Shown: positions 49,130 to 60,241 of the stretch, piece after piece | Position numbering within the stretch: the stretch's first letter is position 1 | How the letters are laid out: each line of letters begins with the position of its first letter | Source: Persicaria tinctoria | Lineage: Eukaryota > Streptophyta > Magnoliopsida > Caryophyllales > Polygonaceae | Assembly (NCBI GenBank): GCA_037127255.1 | Contig: JBANSL010000016.1 | Span: forward strand, 5,334,501-5,398,500 | DNA: 64,000 nucleotides | Direction: 5' to 3' | Made by a program: the position numbers and the translations under genes | The notes under the pieces: generated by a model | What the model saw: the letters and a program-made list of their open reading frames with translations, nothing else | What the model was told of the DNA's origin: nothing | Databases searched by the model: none

Positions 49130-52100
49130 CTAGGCAAGGATATCCTGTGGGCTGCGATAGATCTCACCAACACGTGCAGTTGGCACATACACTGCATCCC
49201 GCAGAGAGCTGTGTCGCCGGCCATAGAACAAGTAGACCAGGACGCCAATAAAGAGCCATACGGAAACACGCATCCAGGTGCCAGCCCTGAAAGTTACGGG
49301 AAGCGCAGGAGAGAGCATGAGTGAAGTGATCAGATGATGAAAAGAGTTCTAATAACACTTCAACTATGCAATAGAAATCTCACTAGCACAGCATAAAATA
49401 GCACTATCCCTTTAAGCACACTGCAAAAATCTCGAAGCACACTCAAATTGTACACACACAAAAAAAAGTGGTACACACAAAGTGCAGACAAAAATTCTCA
49501 AGTGCGCTTGATGAAATGCATGAGTGCATTTCAAAGATTCTCGAGTGCACTAGGTCCAAATCAGGAGTTCAGGACCCAAGTATAACATCAAACCTAAAAA
49601 CAAATTACATATCATCTACTCCTACACTACCTAAAAGCGATGTAGCAAGTTTTATCATTCTCAATTAGAACCCATGTATGATAGCTGACGTTCCACGCAG
49701 CAGTAAAAAAAAGGAATGAAATACCATCATGGATACGACAATAGAAGTATAGATACTCACCCAAGATTTATCAATAGGTAGACATTGATGAGAATACAAA
49801 CAATAGGAAGCAACGGAACAAGTGGGCAGATGAAGCCTGGTACACAGAAAACACAGTTTTGATTATAACAGTTGAGAACCATACAATTAAAGGAAGTTCA
49901 CGGGATCAATACATAAGACAGATAGATCTTGTTATCCCCTATCAGTTATGCACCAAATATTACCCTTAGCAAATAGCTAAACCATTTTACTTGGTGTAGT
50001 CAATCCTGAAATTACAAACCTATCACATTTTGCTATCACTTTATATGATGGCATGATTCAGTTTTCAGATTATGTAATTGGTAAAAATCGGTAAAAGGGA
50101 ATTTCACCGAGTAATAAAAAGGAGAGCTACCTCAACAGTCCAATCAGTCTTATGTAGTAAGTCTTTACAGCATCAGATAAAATATAGAACTCGAAATATG
50201 CATACAAACATCCAATATAAGAATAAGATTAGGTCATACCTCCTGTATGACCAAAGCTGTGTCTTGCTTCATCTTGATCTATACAAGTGAGCACTACCAG
50301 ACCGGCTAGAAGAAGAGAACCGCCCACTCCAGACAATGTGTAACGGATGAAACTGGACATCACAATGGAACCAATGATGCATGGTTAAGAACCTAGGTCT
50401 CTCCACAGGTTATAACTAACTTGAAAATTATTGTAACTTATACCCTCTGAAAGCATACAAGTAAAATACTAGCACACATGCATTTTTGCTAGCTATAACT
50501 CAAAAGATGAAAACTGTTTGTCTATACGGAATCAGAGGTGTAAAAATGGAAGTGATGGAGATACTGTTGCAAACTACGAAGGAAAATCATTAGACTAACC
50601 TGGTAAGATACACACAGGAGGCAGCAGATGTAAGGATAAGCACCCCTACACAGGTAAACATAATGGTCCAACCAGCAATTTTGCGCCGCTTCTCATCACT
50701 CAACGTGTCTGTAAATCAATTAGAATCCACAACTAGGAAATCAATATCAAGTTGAATGAAAAATATGATTAAATATTAAAGATATTGTGAGGTTACACGA
50801 AATTCTTAGCCATATCATCACAAAGTAATTACAATAACGCCAACTGACAAGAGGCAGTAGTAGACTTACAACTTCCATCCACTACTTGCTTCAACATTTG
50901 AGGAAACTGCAATGTAGAACCCCCTTTGTCAAGGAAAGGTCTTTTGATATCCTCTAATGTTGCAAATTCTGGGGTAATGGCATTGTATCGTAATGCAACT
51001 GTATCAATGGACTCCTGAAGTGAGGAGGGGATAGGAACCTCATCTGGAGGGACATATCTAAGTATTAATACGGATATTGCCACCATGGTGAACGCAAGAA
51101 GCGTACCAATACTGACCTGCACCATGAAAATAGCTATTTAGCATTGTACTCCGGTGTGTAAGCAATTTTATCTGTGTGAATGCGTAAACTTAGAATGAGG
51201 ATTGAATATGCAAATATAAAAGTAGCTTACCATGCCTGCCAACTGTGAGACATCCATACAAAATGCTAGCAACGCAGATAAGGCTCCAGTTGCTACCGTG
51301 CTCTTCACAGGAACTTGAGATTTTTTGTTAACATCAGAGAAAAAAGATGGCAATAGACCATCTCTAGCCATTGCCATCAAAATTCGTGGCTGAAACACAA
51401 ATACAAAGGAGGGAGGATAGACATTAAAAACATAAAAAAAAAAAAGAAGCAAAGTTAAACAAGTTGATAATAATAAAGCTTCCACAGTTTACACGCATCA
51501 ACGAACAATTCTTAGAGGAACATTGCAAATCGGTCATTAATCACCTGAGGTAGAAGTGAACCCATCAATGTCGAGCAGAGAGCCGTAATAGCTCCAAATG
51601 TGATAATGTACCTAGATATAGAACAAAAACCACTTCTCAGAATTACCAGTTGGTTGAAAAAGACAATAAGTACCAACTATGACCTATCTAAGCCAACTTA
51701 CGCAGCCCACTGCATCCCATGGGAAGCAAAAGCGGAGGATATGGGTGTGTCAGGATCCAACGCATAATATGGTACTAGCCCAACTATGACAATAGAAACT
51801 AGCATGTACAAAGCACAGCATATTGACAATGCAGCTGCAATTCCCAGGGGCAGATCTCTTTGTGGATTCTTCACCTGGCATTGAGAAATGCAACGGGGAT
51901 TTCCACATCATGAAATGTACTAAAACAAAATTTGTATTTCCTCTCAACTACAAGCTGCAGTTATAGGCATATTTTATGCTCAACAGATACAAGTGAAGAT
52001 AAAAGTTTACCTCCTCAGCAGTGCTTGCTACTGAATCAAAGCCAATGTATGCAAAGAACACAGTTGCAGAACCAGCAAGCATTCCATCAACACCATATGG

Positions 52101-54181
52101 GAAATATCTATAAAATGACAACAGAGATAAGGAAAGTTTAATATAATACTCAAAGATAGCAATGGTAATCATCCCAAAGCAGTGACTATTTACCCTGTAG
52201 AAAGTTCATATCCAGACCATCCACTTTTGAAACCCAGATATCCTCCAGCAATTATGACAAAAATCATCGCACATACATTTGCTACAGTGGCAATGCCTTG
52301 CACCATGGTACTCTGTGGATTGGGTGTTTTAAGTCAGCCATTAATACCGTATATATAGATAAAGGTACTGCTTATTTATTTAGACCTCTTCAATGAATGG
52401 ACTGAATCATAAGAGTATTAGATATATCAAGGGAAAGCAAAAATACCTCCTTGATTCCGACACACAGCAGCCAAGTAACAATCAGAACAAGAACTGCAGC
52501 ACAAGGATCCACCACTATATCAAGGACAGGAATATGCTGACGTGCCAAAAAAGATGGCAAGCTGTTCTGTCCCCCGAAGAGCAATGCCTGTAGAAGTACA
52601 AGAAAAAAGATGAGAATATGAGTAAATTACACAAATGCTGAAATGATATATGCTGAAAGGCTTGGCGAAGTATCACTGTCGAAAAAGGAAATAAGTCCCC
52701 CATGTATATCCTTGACTTTTTCAATACATTTTCTATGGTTAGGTAGAACTGAATACATGATGCAGGCTACAAGTTCATAGCATCTAAGATGCGCCCGACA
52801 AATAGATGTATCCAACAGAAACCCTTGCCACTCTTCTATTCAACAAATCCATATATACAAGGGGGATAATACAGGTAAATTTTCTTTCCAGAAGGAATTT
52901 ATTACAGTATTAATTTAGTGTGCAACTAGGTTAACTGAACAATTTCTGTATTAGAAGGACCAGATATTACCAATAACCCTTCAACTAAAACATACACAAC
53001 TGAACTAAAAATGAAAATAACCATCAACATCAAGTTGGGAACCAAAATTCTAATCTTTTTAATTACAAGAGACTTGGGATAAGAAAATCCACACACCAGA
53101 TTTGGAGATATGCCACGGGCCACAGCAGACCCACTGATAGTGTATTCCAATATTAAACCCCATCCGATTATCCAAGCAACACTGAAACAATCACCCAAAA
53201 AAAAAAGTAAACACTTATTCTATGAAAATTCAGCACAAGTGCTATCATTAGCTTCTACATTACACTTATTGAAACCATTTCCTGTTTTTCCCTAAACACA
53301 GACAGTCATGGAATGTGACATAAAAATATCGCTATAGAGGCCCAATCCAACCAAAACATTTACCTTTCCCCAACACATACATAGGAATAATGGTATGCAC
53401 TCCCTGCAGATGGGCATCGGCTGGCAAGTTCAGCATAGCAAAATGCAGAAAGCCCAGCTGCTATACCAGCTATCAGGAAAGAAAAAGCAAGGGCTGGCCC
53501 TGTATGTTCTCTTGCCACTGTACCAATGAGAATATAAACTCCAGCTCCAATAGTAGAACCAACACCTATTAAGAAGAAATCAAATCATTCAATAGTAACT
53601 CACCCGAATTTTAGTATAGAAAGCTGAAGCTACTATCTATGGAATTTGAATCAGGGAGCTGCTTGTTTGGTTAGTTCTTGTGAGATATAGCAAATCTCCC
53701 CCCTAAATTTAATTTAACTGACTATCCATGCATATAAGGATCAGAAAGACAAATCAAAACCCTAAATATGAAGCAAATAAATTGGCAATATTAAGATCAA
53801 TTCTCAAACACCCATATAAAGGATTTAACTGTATTAGTACAAAGCAGAACAACAATTATTTATGGAAAGAAACCAACTTTTTGTTCATCACTAACAATTA
53901 TAAAGATGAAACGAAGTTTTAAACACCAACAATTAAGTGAATTATCAACTACCCAAATTTCAGCAACAGAAACCAATAGAAACATGGGTATAGTGCAAGA
54001 ATTGATTACCAATAGCAATCAGATGAGGGATAGATAGGGCTTTAGCCAACTGATGATCACTGGAAGCTTGATTGGTGTGTTCAGAATCCACCTGCTTCCT
54101 CCTCACAAAGCTTCTCAGACAACTGCCAACGCTTACACCGCCACCTCCATAATCAGATCCTCCTTTTTCTGAAGCACCCAT
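49130..54181 (-). CDS. CAT4: Cationic amino acid transporter (CAT2/CAT4-like), copy 1
   Basis: APC-superfamily transporter for cationic amino acids. Close plant relatives sit in the tonoplast. Fourteen exons join in phase to 638 codons: 54181-54010, 53565-53364, 53181-53097, 52587-52447, 52312-52194, 52107-52011, 51874-51702, 51611-51545, 51389-51231, 51116-50870, 50708-50600, 50352-50240, 49836-49761, 49286-49130. The start is the ATG at 54181. TTG codons just upstream are not starts. Conserved stretches: [18 protein letters not shown] (TM1), [41 protein letters not shown] and, in the C-terminal set of helices, KRRKIAGW. About 14 membrane segments. A hydrophilic loop of about 60 residues (exon 10) separates the core from the last helices. 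A paralogue lies in tandem at 60242 onwards. The CAT2/CAT4 choice is uncertain. Confidence 0.95.
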
Positions 54182-54778
54182 ATGCAGCAAAGTGTGCTAA
54201 TCGAGAAATTTACACCCAGAATTACACTAGCTTCAATTGAGAATTTGTATTGCTGGCTTAAAAAAAAAAAGGCCTCAAACCTTAGCTAATAATCTATGAG
54301 AAGATACAATTAAAAAGGTGCCCTTCTCCCCGTTGAAATTCAACTCAAAGGGTTGCGTGATTGAACAAAATTTGGGGAGAAACGGGCAGGAGATTGCGAG
54401 AGAGGGTGAGTGGAGAGTTAGATACCCACTCTGGAATCTTTGGTCTCTGCCGGAAATAAATAAGGGGATTTGGGGGAAATAAGTAAGTGAAGGGCAAATT
54501 GTATTAAGGGTAAAATTTAGCATAAGATAACATAGGGTTCGTATGAGACGGGGTTAATAAACTGATTAAAATTATAAACAGGGTAAAAATTTATAAACTG
54601 TTAGTAAAAATAGTTAAAAATTTATGAAAAAATATAAACTCCGTATGTGGCGAAAAATAGTCTATTTGTAAAAAGTAGAGTTTATTTGTTTTTTATTAGG
54701 GGTATTGTGGTACTTTCAAACCAAATAAGATAAAAAAATAGGTAAAATAGTAATTATGAAATATAAACCTCAAAATAA
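54182..54778. other. Upstream region of CAT copy 1
   Basis: Promoter side of the first transporter gene, then AT-rich DNA up to the LINE. The last 11 bp (CCTCAAAATAA, 54768-54778) are the left target duplication of that LINE. Confidence 0.45.
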
Positions 54779-56760
54779 CATAAATCTAGTTTCCAAGCCA
54801 CAAAAGGTATTTCGAACTCTAGGATCTTAGAACTTAGTAGTTGCTTAAGTATTACACATGAAAACTCATTAGAAAAATACCTTGGATGTCCAATTATTAA
54901 TGGCAGAGTAAACAAACACACTTTTGAAGACATCATATGTAAATCTAAAGAGCAACTGAGTAAATGGCGAGCTAATGCTCTATCACAACAGGGACGTGCA
55001 ATCCTCATTAATACAAACTTATCGGCCAAACCGTTGTATACAATGCGGAACTTTTTGTTACCCTCATCAATACATAAAGAACTTGATCAGATTAACAGAA
55101 TGTTCTTTTAGAATAAAGATTTACAACACCGCCCGCTTATTAGCTGGGATAAGATTTGCAGACCGAAAAAGTATGGGGGAATTGGGATTAGGAAATCGAA
55201 AGAGATGAATGAAACCCTTCAAATGAAACTACTTTGGAAAATATTGGCAGAACCAGAAAATGTCTGGGTGTCTCTCATTAAACACAAGTATCTTCGTTCA
55301 GCCAACATCCTTGAATACGTAAAGAGTGGAGATTCTTCATGACAATGGGCCAAACTGACAACTCTTATAGATAAATTTAAGACTGACCTTATTTGGTCAG
55401 TAGGAAATGGTTCATCTATAAAATTTTGGACGGATAATTGGATTACAACAAGCTCTCTGCTATCCAGGGACGATTGCCCCCAAATTAACAACATGGAAGA
55501 AACTGTGAGTGACTATATTTTAGGTGGTAGATGGTGGACGGAAAAACTTAGCAATACATTACCTAATGACGTAGTCAAAGAAATCTTGGACATTCCACTT
55601 CCCGTTTCCCCCTTTGAGGATCGATTATACTGGTGGTCTGATAGGGCTGGCTGGTTCACCACGTCAAGTGCATATAAGCTAATCACAGCTCAATCCTCAC
55701 TAAGCATAGACAATAACACCCGGATATGGAATTTGGATATTCCGCCTAAGATAAAAAACTTTCTATGGAAAGTTTGTCAAAGTGGCCTCCCTACTGCCTC
55801 TAGGCTGGCTCAACGTGGGACTTCTGTACCTTCCACCTGTCAACTGTGCAACTGTGCAGTTGAAGATGACGTTCACTTCTTACTTGAATGCCCATATGTG
55901 CGCCCTCTCTTTCACTTACCTACACACGTAGACTCAGCTATATCCGGTATGATAAATCATTCACGGGAGATAAAACCTATCTTTTCATTCATCGGAAACA
56001 AGCTTACATCTGTTGCCAAGGTGGAGCTTGCTTTTTCTTGGTGGACGGCTTGGTACATTCGAAACCAATTTGTTTTTAGACAGGTCCTCATACCTCATAG
56101 AGAAAGTTCATTACGTATCATTAAAACCCATAAGGAAAATTGGAGTAAAACAGCTCACTTTGAGTATAGCTTGGATGAGGACTTTCCTTTACGCACACGA
56201 ATCTCTAAGCATCCAAGGACGAAAAGAAAGCATGGTAACATTACTTGGCGAAAACCCCCTAGGGGAACTTTCAAGTTAAATTTTGACGGATCCACAATTT
56301 CAAACAATGATAGCTCGGCTGGAGCCATAATTCGTGACTGGAAAGGACATCCGATACACGTCTGTTATAAGAAACTTGGCAAACAAAGTCCTTTGAAAGC
56401 AGAAGCGCTTGCCCTTAAACTGGGAATCCAAAAGGCTCTACAACTCCGTATCAATAAACTTCACATTGAAGGTGACTTCATGATAATCATAAACCACCTA
56501 AATAAAACATCTACCTGTCCTTGGAAAATCGAACTGATTTTATCAGATGTTAAATTTCTATTATCGACTTTGAAAGAAGTTTCCTTCTTTCATTTTCCCC
56601 GATTAGGTAATAGAGTGGCTGATAAGGTTGCACACCTTTGCCACTCTGCCTAGGGTGTCGATATTAACAACGATTCTGGTCTTCTAGACCTCATCCGTAA
56701 GGATGCCATCGGGTAGAGCGAGCTCGCCCGAATTCTTTCCTAATCAAAAAAAAAAAAAAC
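54779..56760 (+). mobile_element. 5'-truncated LINE retrotransposon with target duplication and poly(A)
   Basis: About 2 kb of a plant L1-type element, from the end of the reverse transcriptase (YLGCPIINGR, LSKWRANALSQQGRAILI) through the zf-RVT region (IWNLDIPPKIKNFLWK, CQLCN…DDVHFLLECP) to a C-terminal RNase H (FDGST, LKAEALALK, IEGDF, NRVADKVAHL). It ends in a run of 14 A before 56760. The target duplication CCTCAAAATAA is at 54768-54778 and 56761-56771. The frame is disrupted by stops at 55109-55111 and 55340-55342. The last 386 codons (55493-56653) are open, which makes it look like a gene in automatic annotation. Confidence 0.92.
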
Positions 56761-56817
56761 CCTCAAAATAAGCTTCAATCTGCAGCTTATTTATAAACCA
56801 TTTTTTTAACTGACTAA

Positions 56818-57148
56818 GGGTGTGTTTGGCAAAATGGTAGCGGTTGGGGAAGCTGAAGCTGTTGGGGTGTGTTTACCATTTTTTTAACTGACTAAGGGTG
56901 TGTTTACCAATATATGTTAATAAGCTAGTACAGTGTTTGGTAAATCTAGCTGTTAGGGTAGCTGTTAAAAACTTGTGAATAAAAAATCAAAAGCTCCGAA
57001 AAGCTTGGGTGAATAGCTGTTGAAAAGCTTAGAATTCAAAAGCTTTCAAAAACTAATTAAACTAAAATCTTATATTTATTTCATTTAAGACTATAGAATA
57101 TCAAAACCATAAGCTCCGAAAAACTACTTGGTTTTGTCAAACATACCC
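56818..57148. mobile_element. Probable Tourist/PIF-Harbinger-type MITE
   Basis: The ends GGGTGTGTTTGGCAAAA and the inverted TTTTGTCAAACATACCC pair well and are flanked by TAA on both sides (56815-56817, 57149-57151), the PIF/Harbinger target. About 331 bp, non-coding. Its left end seems partly duplicated: a stretch containing TTTTTTTAACTGACTAAGGG occurs at about 56801-56820 and again at about 56880-56899. Confidence 0.65.
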
Positions 57149-57321
57149 TAAAGCTTATTTGTTGTTCCCATACACCGTTTAAACCCGTTTATTTTTTTAA
57201 CAGCTAATAATTTCACACTTTTTAACTTGTTTATATGGCAGCCATACACACCCATAATCTATATTGTATGATTTTTTTTGAAAAAAATCTATCAATATTC
57301 CGTTTTTAACATCAGATTTTC

Positions 57322-58057
57322 TAAGAGCTCGTTTGGTTTAACACAATAAGAGAGATTGTGATCTTTTTTATGCACCTGTGGTTCGTCTCCTTCAGTTGCG
57401 GTTAGGTCGTGGATTGGTGATCGAGGCCTGATGGCTCGCTGCTGGTCGAGTCCAAATCTGAGGTCTCCACTGTTGTTCCCCAGGACTTTGCATGTGTCAC
57501 CTCTCCCCTCTGTGACGTTCACGACTGAGCTCCTGCGGACTTTGCTTCCACACTCTGCGCCTGATCTCAGAACTGTCCATTGTCCACTTTTGTTTGTTTC
57601 TAGTTTGTTTGGTTGGTTTATTGTTGTATGTGTCTTGTTCCTTCCGGTTACCGATGTTTCGGTCTCTCGAGTTACCAAGTCTGTTTGGTTTGTCGAATTC
57701 TTTCCGGTTAAAAAAAAAACACAATAAGAGCAATTCCAGGGAAGTAATTTCTCGGGAATTGACGAATTGCAATTTGCACATCCCGATAATTGAAAAAATA
57801 CGCTTGGTTGGATTTTAAATAGTTAGGAATTAAAAAAAGGGAATTGGAATTTTCTAATTATAAAAGGTGAAATTGCAACTTATATAGGGGAAAATAGGTA
57901 AGTTGATTTCCTCCAAAATGGAGGAATAAATTCCTAAAAATTTAACTTCATTGGGTTTTTTTGTGTGATAAAAAAATCCAATCAAACACATATATTTTAT
58001 CTACTTTCTAGATTTTGTTACTCCCTGGGTTTTTTAGTTGCCAACCAAACTAGCCCT
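57322..58057. mobile_element. Possible MITE-like element split by a retroinsertion
   Basis: The left end AGAGCTCGTTTGGTTT and right end CAACCAAACTAGCC are approximate inverted repeats, with CTA on each side. Without the nested insertion (57353-57718) and its duplication it would be about 360 bp. The ends match less well than in the neighbouring element, so the call is tentative. Confidence 0.45.
57353..57718 (+). mobile_element. Short 3' LINE-type retroinsertion with 12-bp target duplication
   Basis: A 366-bp insertion ending in an A run and flanked by perfect copies of ACACAATAAGAG (57341-57352 and 57719-57730). It is more GC-rich than its surroundings and ends GAATTCTTTCCGGTTAAAAAA. It has no pol III boxes that would mark a SINE, so a 5'-truncated LINE 3' end is the likeliest identity. 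Confidence 0.75.
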
Positions 58058-59711
58058 AGTGTAGTTTAAGAATGTGAACTTTTGGAAAAATATTTTATAA
58101 GATTGGCTAATTTAATCACCTTTTTTATTTAATAAATTAAGTATACTTAACCTATACTCATGAGACATAATTTAGATGAATCGTTTTGACATTTATAGAT
58201 AGATTAAATTAGAATGATCTTATTTGATATACTCACTCTATTTAACAATATAAAGGTCTATTTGTTATTTAGCATGTTTATTAAAAAGTTAATAAAAATT
58301 ATATAAAATATTCAATTATAATTTTTTTAGGAGGAAACAATTCGGATAAACGGAATTATACGATAATTATAATTTTTTTTAGGAGGAAACAATTCGGATA
58401 AACGGAATTATACGATAACATTCATAATTCGGATTACGTCACAGACTCACAAAGACTTTGAATCTTTGATTATTGTAGATGTTGAATCTCCTAATAGAAT
58501 GGTAAATGTGTGAACCTTATCCGTTGTTCTTTTCGCTGATCGGAATATGTGAGAGAACTCGAGGAATTTTAATATATGGCATAATTATCTTAATTTTTCA
58601 CGGATATCTTGAGTTAAATTTGAGATGAAAAGGTCATGTTTGTTTAAAAATGAGCAATTATAGATTATGCATTTTTTTACATTACTCCCATACTCTTTTG
58701 TCAAGATACCAATTGGGTATACTTTTATAATGACCGAAGAAATCGCATCCACACAATTTCTGAAATCTTACAGAAAATAATTCATTTTAGCACATGCGAT
58801 TTGGGGGGGGGGGGGGGGGGGGGGGTTGGGAGCTCAATCAATTTTTATGATTATTTCCGATTTTTTTTGTCGTCTGATAAATTATAGCTTCATGGAGTTT
58901 ACTCCCTTCTCCTTTCAATAATGTTAGATTTTATAGAGATTTATTATACGTGATGTGATTAGGAGGTAGATCCATCCACATTGAAATAGAGCATCACAAA
59001 AACTCAAAAACATTGTAATTGGGTATATGTAAAACACAAATTGAGGGTGATTTATTGATTATTATAAACCACCTAAAAATAAATAACAGATATCTCTCTG
59101 TTAAGAGTGTGAGAAATTATAAGTACAAATTGGATTATAGTGTTAATTTACTCATATAATTTTCATTCAAATTTTGTGTTTTTTTACGAAAATACATTGA
59201 ACGCTTAATGGTGTGAATATGTGATATAACGTCATTAAATTTTCGAACGTTCGATTGTCCGATCGAAAAATTAACCAAAATTTTTGTTCGAATCAAAATT
59301 GGTTCAATGTGAAATAGTTCGTATTATTTTTGTAGTTTTTAAAGTCAATATTAATATTGGTTAATGGTTGATAGTTCTTATTACTTTTTGTCATTTTTCT
59401 TCTTTTTAATATCACGTGTCCGATCCGATCCTCCACTGGCTATCGAGAAACGTTAAAACCTTCTCTCCTCAACAACGTCCAATCTGATGTTGTTCAACAT
59501 CTAATTCAACGTTAAACAACGTCAAAAAAGATGATAATTTACGATGCATATAGTCTCCGTGATTAAATAAAGACGGAAATGGAGATTAAAGCTAAAATGT
59601 TCTCTACATAGGGATGAGGACGGAGATAATAATCCTCACCCCGATTATGCATATGTTTTCTTTTATTTTAAACCGATTATGCATATGTTTTCTTTTATTT
59701 TAAACAAACTT
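58058..59711. other. AT-rich intergenic DNA between the CAT paralogues
   Basis: No genes were recognised. It holds a tandem duplication of about 51 bp around 58316-58418 (unit with TTTAGGAGGAAACAATTCGG), a 23-bp G run at 58803-58825, and a 33-bp tandem repeat (CCGATTATGCATATGTTTTC…) at about 59641-59704. Confidence 0.6.
58803..58825. repeat. Uninterrupted run of 23 G
   Basis: A homopolymer of 23 guanines in an otherwise AT-rich region. The true length may differ, since such runs are hard to sequence and assemble. Confidence 0.8.
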
Positions 59712-59724
59712 TATTCTTATGTTT

Positions 59725-59808
59725 TTTCGTTACTGATCAAAGTCTTATGGACCTCATTCGCAGGAGCACAAGAATGCTATCTGAATTCTTTACTAATAAA
59801 AAAAAAAA
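59725..59808 (+). mobile_element. Very short LINE 3'-end insertion with target duplication
   Basis: About 84 bp corresponding to the 3' end of the LINE at 54779-56760: both have GACCTCATYCGYA…, then GAATTCTTTMCTAATMAAAA and a poly(A) tail. It is flanked by ATTCTTATGTTTT at about 59712-59724 and 59809-59821. This is an extreme 5' truncation of the same or a close LINE family. Confidence 0.75.
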
Positions 59809-59821
59809 CATTCTTATGTTT

Positions 59822-60241
59822 TACTTGTGGCCTGTGTGAGATTCACCCCTTTGAAAATGCCAAATTTGACAGCTACCCCATTATTCGATCGCTTTCCCCG
59901 TTGCAATGGTTTTTGATGTCTTCTCTCTATATACAGGGAATTAACCAAATTGGATTCGTAGGTTCAAGTTGGTCGAATTCGATCGAGTTTGGCTCGTGAG
60001 TAATACTAAGCCCCCAGTTAGGTAAAGGCGAGGCGACGCAATGCCTTTTCGTTGGATAGAATTCTGGCCACCGCGATGCAATACTGGCATGTACTCGAGA
60101 CAAAACGAACGTGTAGAACTACTATGGTTTTCTTTTCTAGTGCGCGATGATGGCGGGTCTCAATGTTGTATATACATGTGTTTCGTAATCGTTGCCAAGC
60201 CAAGAAGCCTGGGAGTAGAACTGAGGCGCCTGCATTCGCGA
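59822..60241. other. Downstream flank of CAT copy 2
   Basis: This region presumably contains the 3' UTR of the second transporter. No separate feature was recognised. Confidence 0.4.

Noticed and set aside
55493..56653. Long single-exon open frame that looks like a host protein of 386 aa
   Set aside because: It is the 3' part of a LINE: zf-RVT and RNase H motifs, in-frame stops just upstream, poly(A) tail and target duplication.
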